A stretch of 64,000 nucleotides of DNA from assembly GCA_025655595.1 (NCBI GenBank), contig JAHXIO010000006.1:434001-498000 (forward strand), read 5' to 3'. Below, piece after piece: positions 29,777-37,929 of this stretch (positions are counted from its first letter, which is position 1; each line of letters starts with the position of its first letter). The stretch is from Candidatus Thiodiazotropha sp. (ex Monitilora ramsayi). Lineage in GTDB: Bacteria > Pseudomonadota > Gammaproteobacteria > Chromatiales > Chromatiaceae. The position numbers and the translations under genes are program-made. The notes beneath the pieces were generated by a model. It made no database searches. It had not been told where the DNA came from and worked only from the letters and a program-made list of their open reading frames with translations.

Positions 29777-30347
29777 GGCTAGCTATAGCACCAATGAGTT
29801 TAAGGGCGGGTTGAAGATCATACTGGATGGCGACCCCTGCTCCATAATTGAAAACGAATTCGTCAAGCCTGGCAAAGGGCAGGCCTTCAACCGGGTGAAG
29901 ATCCGCAACCTCAAGACCGGCCGTGTGTTGGAGAAGACCTTCAAGTCAGGCGAATCAGTGGAGGCGGCCGACGTCCACGAGACCGATATGCAATACCTCT
30001 ACGCCGATGGCGAGTTCTGGCACTTCATGGACCCGGACAGTTTTGAGCAGGTGAGTGCCGATGCCGCCGCCGTGGGCGACAATGCCAAGTGGCTGAAGGA
30101 ACAGGATATGTGCACTGTGACCCTGTGGAACGGCGCCCCCATCATCGTGGAACCGCCCAAGTTCGTGGTGCTGTCGGTGACCGATACCGACCCAGGGCTG
30201 AAAGGGGATACTTCGGGCAGCGGCGGCAAGCCGGCGACCCTGGAGACCGGGGCTGTGGTGCGCGTTCCTTTGTTTGTACAGATCGGTGAAGCGATCAAAG
30301 TCGACACCCGTTCCGCTGAATACGTCTCTCGGGCAAAAGAGGATTAA
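29775..30347 (+). CDS. efp: Elongation factor P
   Basis: 190 residues from ATG 29775, with GTGAGGA 5 bp upstream. It begins [20 protein letters not shown] and carries the modification loop [10 protein letters not shown], where Lys34 is the beta-lysylated residue. The three OB-like domains end with [24 protein letters not shown] relieves ribosome stalling at polyproline. It is flanked by both modification genes, epmB (divergent) and epmA (22 bp downstream), so the EpmAB pathway is complete apart from the hydroxylase EpmC, not seen here. Confidence 0.98.
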   Translation: MASYSTNEFKGGLKIILDGDPCSIIENEFVKPGKGQAFNRVKIRNLKTGRVLEKTFKSGESVEAADVHETDMQYLYADGEFWHFMDPDSFEQVSADAAAVGDNAKWLKEQDMCTVTLWNGAPIIVEPPKFVVLSVTDTDPGLKGDTSGSGGKPATLETGAVVRVPLFVQIGEAIKVDTRSAEYVSRAKED

Positions 30348-30369
30348 TCGATTCTAAGCCGCAACCCCG

Positions 30370-31353
30370 ATGACTGAAAAGCGGGACTGGCACCCTTCGG
30401 CATCCCTGGAGATGATCCGGGCCAGGGCGCATCTGCTCGGGCAGATACGCGACTACTTTCAACAGGCCGGGGTGCTCGAAGTGGAGACCCCGGTGCTCTC
30501 CCGATGCGGTACGACCGATCCCGCCATCGAAAGTTTCACTACCCGCTATATGGGGCCGGCTGCGCCCCGGGGGTGGGATCTCTATCTGCAGACCTCGCCG
30601 GAGTTTCCGATGAAACGGCTGCTGGCTGCCGGTAGTGGCCCCATCTACCAGATCTGTAAAGTCTTTCGTCAGGGTGAACTGGGACATCGACACAATCCGG
30701 AGTTCACGCTCCTGGAGTGGTATCGACCGGGCTACGATCACCATACCTTGATGGATGAGGTTGCGAGTCTGGTCAATCGCCTTGTTGAAACCCCGATGGA
30801 GGTCGAGAAGCTAAGCTATCGAGCGGCGTTTCAGCGCCACCTGCAGGTCGATCCGCACCTGGCGGATGGTGAACAGCTACGAGAGCTTGCGATTGAGCGG
30901 AAGATACCGGGTGCTGGTGATCTGCACCTCGACAGTCGGGATGGCTGGCTGGATCTGCTACTGAGCCACCTCATCGAGCCGCATCTGGGGCAGTCCGGTA
31001 TGACTTTCCTCTACGACTATCCGGCCACCCAGGCAGCCCTGTCCATCGTCCGTCGGGAGACACCGCAGGTGGCGGAACGGTTCGAACTCTATCTTGCAGG
31101 CATGGAGATCGCCAACGGTTTTCACGAGTTGCTGGATAGTGACGAGCAGAGAAGGCGGTTTACCGAAGACAATCGGTTGCGTGTCGAGCGAGGACTGCCG
31201 GAGGTCGATATGGATGAACCCTTACTCGACGCCCTGGCCGCCGGGATGCCGGAGTGTGCCGGGGTTGCATTGGGGGTTGATCGACTGCTGAGTTATCTCT
31301 CCGGTTGCCGGGATCTTCGGGCGTTGCTTGCCTTCGATTTTACCAGGGCCTGA
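30370..31353 (+). CDS. epmA: EF-P--(R)-beta-lysine ligase EpmA (GenX/PoxA)
   Basis: 327 residues: a class II lysyl-tRNA-synthetase-like catalytic domain without the anticodon-binding domain. Motif 1 region VLEVETPVLSRCGTTDPAI, motif 2 IYQICKVFRQGELGHRHNPEFTLLEW (read across residues 98-123), and motif 3 GVALGVDRLLSYL are present. It adenylates (R)-beta-lysine and attaches it to Lys34 of EF-P. It directly follows efp and is probably co-transcribed. Confidence 0.97.
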   Translation: MTEKRDWHPSASLEMIRARAHLLGQIRDYFQQAGVLEVETPVLSRCGTTDPAIESFTTRYMGPAAPRGWDLYLQTSPEFPMKRLLAAGSGPIYQICKVFRQGELGHRHNPEFTLLEWYRPGYDHHTLMDEVASLVNRLVETPMEVEKLSYRAAFQRHLQVDPHLADGEQLRELAIERKIPGAGDLHLDSRDGWLDLLLSHLIEPHLGQSGMTFLYDYPATQAALSIVRRETPQVAERFELYLAGMEIANGFHELLDSDEQRRRFTEDNRLRVERGLPEVDMDEPLLDALAAGMPECAGVALGVDRLLSYLSGCRDLRALLAFDFTRA

Positions 31354-31694
31354 AACGTATCGCGTGCGAAGAAAGCCCTGCATCCGCAAGCTACCACTCA
31401 TACTAAACAGTGAATATTCCCGCTCCCTTCGCTTCATGTGATCCGCAATAAACTCGCTCCAGGTTTAGGTTCCTTCTGTTTGTCAGAGGGGATTTTCGAT
31501 CGTATTTCCACGCTTTGCCGACCGTGACAGGAAATTAATTCATAAAACAGACCCCGATCAGAGCCCTCCCGGCAGGTTTAACAGTTGTTTAAAAAAGCGA
31601 GGGTTAGCGCCCATTAGACTAGAGATTCAGGGGTTACTGCGGGTGTTTTTTAACAATTCCCGTGAATCCATAGGTCTAAAATCATAAGTATAAC
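31354..31694. other. Intergenic region between epmA and the L,D-transpeptidase
   Basis: No coding frame with support on either strand. No long inverted repeat or clear terminator is visible after epmA. The right end leads into a CRP-like palindrome at 31695-31710. Confidence 0.4.
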
Positions 31695-31710
31695 TGTGAA
31701 ACAGGTCACG
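31695..31710 (+). promoter_or_regulatory. CRP/Vfr-like palindrome upstream of ldtD
   Basis: TGTGA-AACAGG-TCACG, one base off the TGTGA-N6-TCACA consensus for CRP-family proteins. It lies 24 bp upstream of the preferred ATG at 31735, so binding here might repress as easily as activate. Confidence 0.5.
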
Positions 31711-31734
31711 GTTTGATGGGTGCTGGTGTTGAGC

Positions 31735-33396
31735 ATGTTGAGAGTGAACAGGTGTTTCGTTGGGCTGATCGTGTTGGGATTGTCGTTCAATCTTGATACT
31801 GCCCATGCCGAGTCGCCTGAGCTCCATACCGATGATTTCAACGTGCCTGTGGTTACCGATCCGGTACACGATTTCTCTCTCGACTGGACACAGCTGGAGC
31901 ATTTCTATGACAGCAGAGAAGGCACTTTCGTCTGGCATGATGATCGTGTCCTGAACCGCCAGGGACGCCGGCTCTTCGAATGGCTCTCCCATGCCGACCG
32001 GGAAGGCCTCTCCTCAAATGATTATCATGTGACACACCTGAAGCATCTGGTGGATGCGAATCTGCCGGATCATCTCCTGCTTCGGGAACTGCTGCTGACC
32101 GACGGTTATCTGCGGCTTGCAAGGGATCTGCGCAATGGTCACCACGATCCCAAGACGATCGATCCGCTGTGGTTGCTGCCGAACGATCTCTTCGATCCCC
32201 TGGGAGCGCTCAGCCTGGCGCTTCGGGAGAATCACCTTGATGAGCTGCTTGATAACCTGAGCCCCCAGAACGATGGATATCAAAAACTGAAAGAGGCCCT
32301 GGCTGACTATCGCGATATTTGGATGGAAGGCGGTTGGGCAACCCTTGAGATGGGTCAGACCCTTAGGCCGGGTGAGGTACATGAAGGCGTCGTGGGCCTA
32401 AGGGAACGATTGGCTTACGAGAGTGATGTTCCAGTTGAAGGCATTGAAAATCCTCTGCTGTTCGATGCGGTGCTTGTGGATACGGTCAAGCGATTCCAGA
32501 GGCGTTTCGGACTCGATGAGGATGGCGTGGTGGGGCCGGAGACGCTTCGCGCGCTTAATGTACCTGTCGAGACGCGGATAGCACAGATCCTTACCAATCT
32601 GGAGCGCTGGCGTTGGCTGCCTCATGAGTTGGAGCCGCAGCATATTTGGGTGAATACAGCCGGATTCGATATCACCCTGAAGGCGGAAGAGCAGGTGATC
32701 TTCCGCAAACGCACGGTTAACGGCAGAGAAGAGCGGCAGACCCCCTCCTTCAACAGCCAGGTCACTCACCTTGTGGTGAATCCCACATGGACGGTTCCCC
32801 GTTCGATCGCGATCAAGGATCTGTTGCCTCAACAGCAGAGGGATGATGAGTTTCTCCAACGTAAGCGGATCAGGGTTTACCGGCGCAACGGTAAAGCCTG
32901 GGATGAGGTCGATCCACTCGGTATCGACTGGTCGCTCTATCACGCCAATAATTTCCCGTTCCTGCTGAGACAGGATTCGGGTGCGGGGAACAGCCTGGGC
33001 CGGGTGAAGTTCTATATGCCCAACTCCCATGCAATCTATCTGCACGACACGCCATCGGTGGGACTCTTTGAGCGTCCGGTACGGGCCTTCAGTTCCGGTT
33101 GCGTCCGGGTCGAGCACGCCGATGAACTGGCGAGACTGCTGCTGCAGGAGTCGGGAGTGCCTCAGGAGGATCGCTTCAACCAGGCTCTGGATAGTGGAGA
33201 AACCATGATTTCACCGCTGTCTGAGCCGATACCGGTCTATCTTACCTATTTCACCAGTTGGGTGGATGGTGCCGGCGATGTCCATTTTCGTCCGGATATC
33301 TATCAGCGAAACACCAACCTGATGCTGGCGATGGATGTGGGAATAGGCCATGTCACCGCCCAGCGCGAGTCGGCGCAAGAGATCTCTTCGCTCTGA
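31735..33396 (+). CDS. ldtD: L,D-transpeptidase, YcbB/LdtD type
   Basis: 553 residues from ATG 31735; a GTG at 31720 would add 5 residues before the signal peptide (MLRVNRCFVGLIVLGLSFNLDTAHA). The order is an N-terminal scaffold region, a peptidoglycan-binding domain (VDTVKRFQRRFGLDEDGVVGPETLRALNV), then the YkuD catalytic domain with IYLHDTPSVGLF and SSGCVRVEHADEL, where Cys456 is the nucleophile. This domain order matches E. coli LdtD, which makes 3-3 cross-links. It is followed 176 bp later by a MepK-like gene, as ycbB-ycbK in E. coli. Confidence 0.92.
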   Translation: MLRVNRCFVGLIVLGLSFNLDTAHAESPELHTDDFNVPVVTDPVHDFSLDWTQLEHFYDSREGTFVWHDDRVLNRQGRRLFEWLSHADREGLSSNDYHVTHLKHLVDANLPDHLLLRELLLTDGYLRLARDLRNGHHDPKTIDPLWLLPNDLFDPLGALSLALRENHLDELLDNLSPQNDGYQKLKEALADYRDIWMEGGWATLEMGQTLRPGEVHEGVVGLRERLAYESDVPVEGIENPLLFDAVLVDTVKRFQRRFGLDEDGVVGPETLRALNVPVETRIAQILTNLERWRWLPHELEPQHIWVNTAGFDITLKAEEQVIFRKRTVNGREERQTPSFNSQVTHLVVNPTWTVPRSIAIKDLLPQQQRDDEFLQRKRIRVYRRNGKAWDEVDPLGIDWSLYHANNFPFLLRQDSGAGNSLGRVKFYMPNSHAIYLHDTPSVGLFERPVRAFSSGCVRVEHADELARLLLQESGVPQEDRFNQALDSGETMISPLSEPIPVYLTYFTSWVDGAGDVHFRPDIYQRNTNLMLAMDVGIGHVTAQRESAQEISSL

Positions 33397-33448
33397 TTTT
33401 CGTAACCGCCAATCCATTTCTGAATGTTTCCGATGAATGATTTATCCC

Positions 33449-33464
33449 TGTGACTCCGGTCACA
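33449..33464 (+). promoter_or_regulatory. CRP/Vfr-like palindrome upstream of mepK
   Basis: TGTGA-CTCCGG-TCACA, a perfect TGTGA-N6-TCACA palindrome 108 bp before the mepK ATG. That is a position suited to activation. Together with the site in front of ldtD it suggests shared control by a CRP-family regulator. Confidence 0.55.
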
Positions 33465-33572
33465 AGGTTGGTCATGTATGGTGAGAATTGTTAACCTGCG
33501 CCTGGATTTTATTCCGTCGTTGCCGACAATATTGGCGAATTTTGGCGATAGAGAACAGGTTAACAGGCTCAG

Positions 33573-34145
33573 ATGTTTGATTCCGAATCTACTTTTTCCG
33601 GTCAACAGTCAATCAGTCGGCGACGCTTCCTCTCCGGGCTTGCCTCGGCGGCAGGACTGTTGGTTACATCACCTGTGATCGCCGCCATTTCTCCGATGCA
33701 AGAGAGGGCACTGGCCTTCCGGCACACACACACCGGTGAGAAGGAGCGGGTCATTTACTGGCGGGACGGTGAATACCTGACCGGCAATCTCGAAGCCATC
33801 GACCATCTGATGCGCGATCATCGAAGCGGAGATCGTGTCGAGATGGACCGGGAACTGCTGGATATGCTCTATGCCCTGCAACGGAGCGTGGGCATGGAAT
33901 CCGGTGAGTTCGAGATCATCTCTGCCTATCGCTCGCCCGTGACCAACGAGATGTTGCGCGGCAAAAGCAAAGGTGTGGCCAAACGCAGTCTGCACATGCA
34001 GGGCAAGGCGATCGACATCCGGCTCTGCGGTTGCGATCTGAAGACCCTGCGCAATAACGCTATCGCCCTGAAAGCGGGTGGTGTGGGTTACTACCCCAAA
34101 TCCGGCTTCATACACGTGGATACCGGCCGGGTCCGTTCCTGGTAG
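33573..34145 (+). CDS. mepK: Murein endopeptidase MepK-like (DUF882, Tat-exported)
   Basis: 190 residues. A twin-arginine signal (SRRRFLSGLASAAGLLVTSP) is followed by a DUF882/M15-like peptidase with EIISAYRSPVTNEMLRGKS, SLHMQGKAIDIR (zinc ligands His and Asp) and GFIHVDTGRVRSW (third ligand). E. coli MepK (YcbK) cleaves 3-3 cross-links formed by L,D-transpeptidases, so pairing with the upstream ldtD is functionally coherent: one enzyme makes and the other cuts the same bond. Confidence 0.9.
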   Translation: MFDSESTFSGQQSISRRRFLSGLASAAGLLVTSPVIAAISPMQERALAFRHTHTGEKERVIYWRDGEYLTGNLEAIDHLMRDHRSGDRVEMDRELLDMLYALQRSVGMESGEFEIISAYRSPVTNEMLRGKSKGVAKRSLHMQGKAIDIRLCGCDLKTLRNNAIALKAGGVGYYPKSGFIHVDTGRVRSW

Positions 34146-34274
34146 CGCATTCAGCGTATTCAGCGTAATCACAAAAAGCACGTCCCGCGTAATCCCCAAG
34201 CCGTAAGGGGGTGCGGCTGATACGGCGTGAAATCTTCCCATCCGTCTACAGAAAAAAGTTGCCTTATACTTAAA

Positions 34275-34306
34275 ATAGTTCTATATTTCGAAACATGTCG
34301 AACTAT
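34275..34306 (+). promoter_or_regulatory. ArsR-type operator overlapping the arsR start codon
   Basis: The inverted repeat ATAGTTC (34275-34281) and GAACTAT (34300-34306), separated by 18 bp, spans the arsR ATG (34295). An inner TTTCGAAA adds to the symmetry. Its position suits autorepression of arsR-arsM, released by arsenite. Confidence 0.6.
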
Positions 34307-34633
34307 AGAAATGATGATCAGTTGCTGGCTGAGATGTTCAAAGCCCTGGGGAACCCCCATCGACTGCTGCTTTTCCATCGTCTGACCACTTGCTGTCAGC
34401 CCGGTACACGCTGCGACCTGGATGCGGCCATGCGCTTTAGCGTAGGCCAGTTGGGGGAGGGGTTGGAAATTGCCCCATCGACACTCTCCCATCATCTGAA
34501 GGCGCTGCACCAGGCCGGGTTGATTGAGATGGAGCGTCAAGGCAAGCAGGTGATGTGCTGGATTGAGCCTGCTGTCTTGAGTCGGCTGTCCGGTTATTTC
34601 GCCGGTAACGAAGAGATCCCTATTGAGAGGTAA
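34295..34633 (+). CDS. arsR: ArsR-family transcriptional repressor
   Basis: 112 residues with a winged helix: MFKALGNPHRLLLFHRLT, then the recognition helix APSTLSHHLKALHQAGLIEM. Cysteines Cys33, Cys34 and Cys40 near the N-terminus (TTCCQPGTRCD) may form the As(III) site; the classical CxC in the recognition helix (ELCVCDL) is absent, so sensing would use a different site. It precedes arsM by 5 bp, so the pair is an operon, and an inverted repeat covers its start codon. Confidence 0.88.
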   Translation: MSNYRNDDQLLAEMFKALGNPHRLLLFHRLTTCCQPGTRCDLDAAMRFSVGQLGEGLEIAPSTLSHHLKALHQAGLIEMERQGKQVMCWIEPAVLSRLSGYFAGNEEIPIER

Positions 34634-34638
34634 AGACG

Positions 34639-35502
34639 ATGTCGGATAAAGAAAGTTGTTGTACCACCGATTGCTGCGCACCCGAAGTGACCCTGGTGGA
34701 TGGGGCGGACGCTCATCGGCAGGAAGTGCGCCAGGCCTACGCGGAGGTCGCACAGGCGAGTAACGAAAACAGTGCATGTGGCGTTGGCTCGAGCTGTTGC
34801 GGGGTTTCCGACGATGCCGCCATCAACACTCTGATCTCCACCCGGCTGGGTTACAGCGAGGCGGATCTGGCACAGGTGCCGGATGGTGCCGATATGGGAT
34901 TGGGATGCGGCAACCCCAAGGCGATCGCATCACTCCAGCCCGGTGAGGTAGTGGTTGATCTCGGATCCGGCGGCGGCTTTGACTGTTTTCTGGCCGCTGC
35001 GGAAGTCGGTGATGAGGGGCGGGTGATTGGCGTCGATATGACACCCGATATGCTGACCAAGGCCCGCGGCAATGCGATCAAAGGTAACTACACCAACGTG
35101 GAGTTCCGCCTGGGTGAGATCGAACATCTGCCCATCGCCGACGCCACTGCCGATGTGATCATCTCCAACTGTGTCATCAATCTCTCTCCCGATAAGGCTC
35201 GGGTGTTTCGCGATGCCTACCGTATACTCAAACCGGGTGGTCGCCTGGCCATCTCCGATGTAGTGGCGACGGTGGAACTACCGGAGGAGATGCGCAACGA
35301 TCCACTATTGATCTCAGGTTGCATGGGCAATGCATCGCTGATCGAAGAGCTTGAGGGGATGATAGATGCAGCCGGTTTCGAAAGAACCCGTATCGCACCC
35401 AAGGACGAGTCGAGAGAATTTATTCGTGATTGGGCACCGGGCCGCGGGGTGGAGGAATATGTGGTTTCGGCGACTATCGAGGCGGTAAAACCCCTCGGGT
35501 AG
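34639..35502 (+). CDS. arsM: Arsenite S-adenosylmethionine methyltransferase
   Basis: 287 residues. The SAM motif VVDLGSGGGFDCF (107-117) is followed by GVDMTPDML. The three cysteine positions known from ArsM are present: Cys53/Cys54 (SSCCGVSDD), Cys178 (SNCVINL) and Cys228 (SGCMGNA), consistent with As(III) binding. It methylates arsenite to mono- and dimethyl forms. An extra Cys-rich N-terminus (ESCCTTDCCAPE) could bind metal(loid). It is in an operon with arsR. Confidence 0.95.
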   Translation: MSDKESCCTTDCCAPEVTLVDGADAHRQEVRQAYAEVAQASNENSACGVGSSCCGVSDDAAINTLISTRLGYSEADLAQVPDGADMGLGCGNPKAIASLQPGEVVVDLGSGGGFDCFLAAAEVGDEGRVIGVDMTPDMLTKARGNAIKGNYTNVEFRLGEIEHLPIADATADVIISNCVINLSPDKARVFRDAYRILKPGGRLAISDVVATVELPEEMRNDPLLISGCMGNASLIEELEGMIDAAGFERTRIAPKDESREFIRDWAPGRGVEEYVVSATIEAVKPLG

Positions 35503-35533
35503 TTGTTCAATGTTTTCTGTCTGTTTGAGGATT

Positions 35534-35594
35534 GCGGTGCGCCATGGGCGCACCCTACAGATTTGAGTATGCGGTGGGGTGCAGCCCTGCCGCA
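35534..35594. repeat. Dispersed GTAGGGTGCG inverted-repeat element (copy 2, degenerate)
   Basis: The hairpin GGTGCGCC-ATG-GGCGCACC (35536-35554) is followed by CCTAC, and then an imperfect second hairpin, GGGTGCAGCCCTGCCGCAC, ends near 35594. The layout is the same as the element at 28620-28684, and it again lies between two convergent genes, arsM and psd. Confidence 0.65.
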
Positions 35595-35616
35595 CTATTC
35601 GATTAGTGATCGTGGC

Positions 35617-36519
35617 TCAGGTGGTGGTGGCAATGGCCTCGCCGACCTTGACTGTACTGCCGGCCGTGAACGCTTCGTTCCACTCTAATCTATCCTTACC
35701 GACCAGCACGATCACAGTTGATCCCATGTTGAAGCGACCCATCTCTTCACCCTTCTCCAGTTCAATGCTCTGTGGTGCATCGTTCGGCATATAGTCCCAA
35801 GTTCCGATCCTTTCCCTAGCAGGTGTGACGGTCCCGGCCCAGACGGTATCGATGCTGGAGACGAAGATAGCGCCCACCAGGATCACCGCCATGGGGCCGA
35901 TCTCGGTCTCAAAGAGAGAGATAACCCGCTCATTGCGGGCAAATAGCCTCGGCACTTGCTGGCAGGTGGTCTCATTGACGCTGAAGAGGCGGCCGGGTAC
36001 ATGGACCATCTTTCTCAGTTTGCCGCTGTAGGGCATGTGTATCCGATGGTAGTCCCGGGGAGAGAGGTAGATGGTGGCGAAGCTGCCGTCCTCGAAGAGA
36101 CGGCTCAACTCCGGGTCTCCCCCCAGCAGTTCCAACAGAGAGTAGTCGTGGCCCTTGGCCTGAAACAGGTAGCCGTTCTCGATGTCGCCGGCCTGGCTGA
36201 GGGTGCCGTCGGCGGGACAGGCGATTTTATCGGTCTCCTCGGCCACTGGGCGGGCATCGGGTCGCAGGGCGCGGGTAAAGAAGTCGTTGAAGCTGCGATA
36301 GGCACTGGGATCGCTCTCGAGCGCCTCGCTCATGTCTACCTTGTACCAGTCGATAACCCGACGGATCAGTGTGTTCTTAAACCCCTTCGCTTCGACGCGT
36401 GTGACTGCGTGCATCAACCTGGAGAGTAAATGGTGGGGCAGCAGGTATTGGAGGCCGATAAAGAGGGTCTCCAGGATTTTCTGCGGGGTTCCCTTGGGGG
36501 GCGATACTGCTCGATTCAT
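35617..36519 (-). CDS. psd: Phosphatidylserine decarboxylase proenzyme
   Basis: 300 residues, normal length. The autocatalytic cleavage and pyruvoyl-forming motif is FNMGSTVIVL near residue 264: MGST rather than the usual LGST, with Gly-Ser conserved. Other family blocks are FNDFFTRALRPDARP, ACPADGTLSQ and SPRDYHRIHMPYSG. It makes phosphatidylethanolamine at the inner membrane. It ends the apparent leftward cluster psd/unknown/sulfurtransferase/aminotransferase. Confidence 0.97.
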   Translation of the reverse strand: MNRAVSPPKGTPQKILETLFIGLQYLLPHHLLSRLMHAVTRVEAKGFKNTLIRRVIDWYKVDMSEALESDPSAYRSFNDFFTRALRPDARPVAEETDKIACPADGTLSQAGDIENGYLFQAKGHDYSLLELLGGDPELSRLFEDGSFATIYLSPRDYHRIHMPYSGKLRKMVHVPGRLFSVNETTCQQVPRLFARNERVISLFETEIGPMAVILVGAIFVSSIDTVWAGTVTPARERIGTWDYMPNDAPQSIELEKGEEMGRFNMGSTVIVLVGKDRLEWNEAFTAGSTVKVGEAIATTT

Positions 36520-36525
36520 TGACGG

Positions 36526-37116
36526 TTACTGGTTTTGTCTGATCAGGGTAGTGATGTCTTGCGCGATGGTAGCGGCATCCTCAGCCGGGGTAAACAGTGC
36601 GTGAAGATTGGTGTCAGGTCCGATCAGGTAAAGAGAGGCCTGTTCGTTGTCCGGATCGACACCGAAACGTCTGAATGTCTCCTCGATACGGTTGTGTTCA
36701 CCACTGAGTCCTGTGAAATTTTCACGTAATGCAGAGATCGATGTTTGTATGGCCTCATCGGCCTGTATAGGCAGGTAGAGATAGTGAAGTTGCCGCTGCA
36801 GCTCCGGCGAAATGGCCAGACGGTTGTGGATTTGCAGCAGGCGCACCAGCGCGGGAGAGCGTGCCTCTCCCCGATGGGGGTCAAGGACCAGAAGACTCCA
36901 GCGATCATGCAGCATAGATTGCTCGAGTGGTGCTTTGTCATCCATATCGTCCATAGAGGGCAGCGGAGAGGGTGGATGGATCGACAGGCCTGAAATGTTC
37001 GGTACGGGCCTCTCCTGCTTTTTATATTTTGTGCCACCAAAGTAGGCTACCCCGAAGACGATTACGGCCAGTGTCAGAACGACCAGGCGACGCTGACGGT
37101 TGGAAGGACGTCTCAT
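36526..37116 (-). CDS. Membrane-anchored protein of unknown function
   Basis: 196 residues from ATG 37116, chosen because it overlaps the sulfurtransferase stop as ATGA. A basic start (MRRPSNRQRR) leads into one membrane helix (LVVLTLAVIVFGVAYFGG), then a periplasmic domain. WSLLVLDPHRGEARSPALVRLLQ and ASLYLIGPDTNLHALFTP faintly recall the SCO1/thioredoxin-like fold, but no CxxxC or CxxC is present, so redox or copper function is not supported. It is coupled to the upstream sulfurtransferase and ends 6 bp before the psd start. Confidence 0.8.
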   Translation of the reverse strand: MRRPSNRQRRLVVLTLAVIVFGVAYFGGTKYKKQERPVPNISGLSIHPPSPLPSMDDMDDKAPLEQSMLHDRWSLLVLDPHRGEARSPALVRLLQIHNRLAISPELQRQLHYLYLPIQADEAIQTSISALRENFTGLSGEHNRIEETFRRFGVDPDNEQASLYLIGPDTNLHALFTPAEDAATIAQDITTLIRQNQ

Positions 37117-37928
37117 GGGGTCTCTTTCGGAGTGTCGTCCCGATTGCCCCAATCGGACCAGGAACCGGGATAGCCTCGGGCTCGTTCATAGCCGAGATAT
37201 TTTAATACGAACCAGCTCAAGGACGAGCGATGGTGGGTCTGGCAGTAGGTGATCACGTCTTTGTCGGGTGTGATGCCAAGATCCCCCAACATCTCGCGCA
37301 ACGTCTCTTCGGGTTTCAGGCGGAGATTGTGTTCACGGTCCATCAGTTCCAGCCAATCAAGATTGACAGCGCCTGGTATATGTCCCGGATATTGGGAAAA
37401 TCGTGAGAGGCCCTGGTACTCATTGACACTGCGGGCATCCCAGAGTGCCAGATCCTCCCGATGCAGAGACTGCAGGATGTCGGCAGTCTCAGCCACGGGG
37501 GCAGGATTCGGACGAGGCGTGAAGTCTGTCGGTTGGGGCGAGCTCTTATCCCGGGTTACCGGGTGGTGCTCGTTAGCCCAGGCATGGAGTCCGCCATTGA
37601 GCAGGCTGTAAGTTGAATGTCCCATGGCGTCCAGGGTCCAGAGCAGGCGACAGGCATTGCCTCCACCTTCGTCATCATAGGCGACAACATGGGTGGTGTC
37701 GCCGATACCGTAGGCAGAGAAGAGTTGTGCCAGTTTATCGGGCAGGGGCAGGAGACCGTGAGTCGGGTGGCGGGAAGCGACAATCTCGGCATAGGGCATG
37801 TGAAGTGCACCGGGAAGATGCAGCTGCTGATAAGTGGTGTCCTTACACAGATCCAACACCAACAGGTCTGCCCGATCGAGCAGAGGCTTGAGCGCCTCAG
37901 GCTCGATCAGCAGTGGCAGATCGGCCAC
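37113..37928 (-). CDS. Rhodanese-type sulfurtransferase
   Basis: 271 residues from GTG 37928, one base after the upstream aminotransferase stop; an ATG at 37970 would overlap that gene by 41 bp. Other members start close to the VADLPLLIEP segment. It has two rhodanese domains. The N-terminal one is catalytically blank; the C-terminal one has the active-site loop CQTHHRS, with Cys at its start, and VNLDWLELMD. This is the two-domain 3-mercaptopyruvate/thiosulfate sulfurtransferase layout. The substrate is not certain. Confidence 0.88.
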   Translation of the reverse strand: MADLPLLIEPEALKPLLDRADLLVLDLCKDTTYQQLHLPGALHMPYAEIVASRHPTHGLLPLPDKLAQLFSAYGIGDTTHVVAYDDEGGGNACRLLWTLDAMGHSTYSLLNGGLHAWANEHHPVTRDKSSPQPTDFTPRPNPAPVAETADILQSLHREDLALWDARSVNEYQGLSRFSQYPGHIPGAVNLDWLELMDREHNLRLKPEETLREMLGDLGITPDKDVITYCQTHHRSSLSWFVLKYLGYERARGYPGSWSDWGNRDDTPKETP

Positions 37929-37929
37929 C

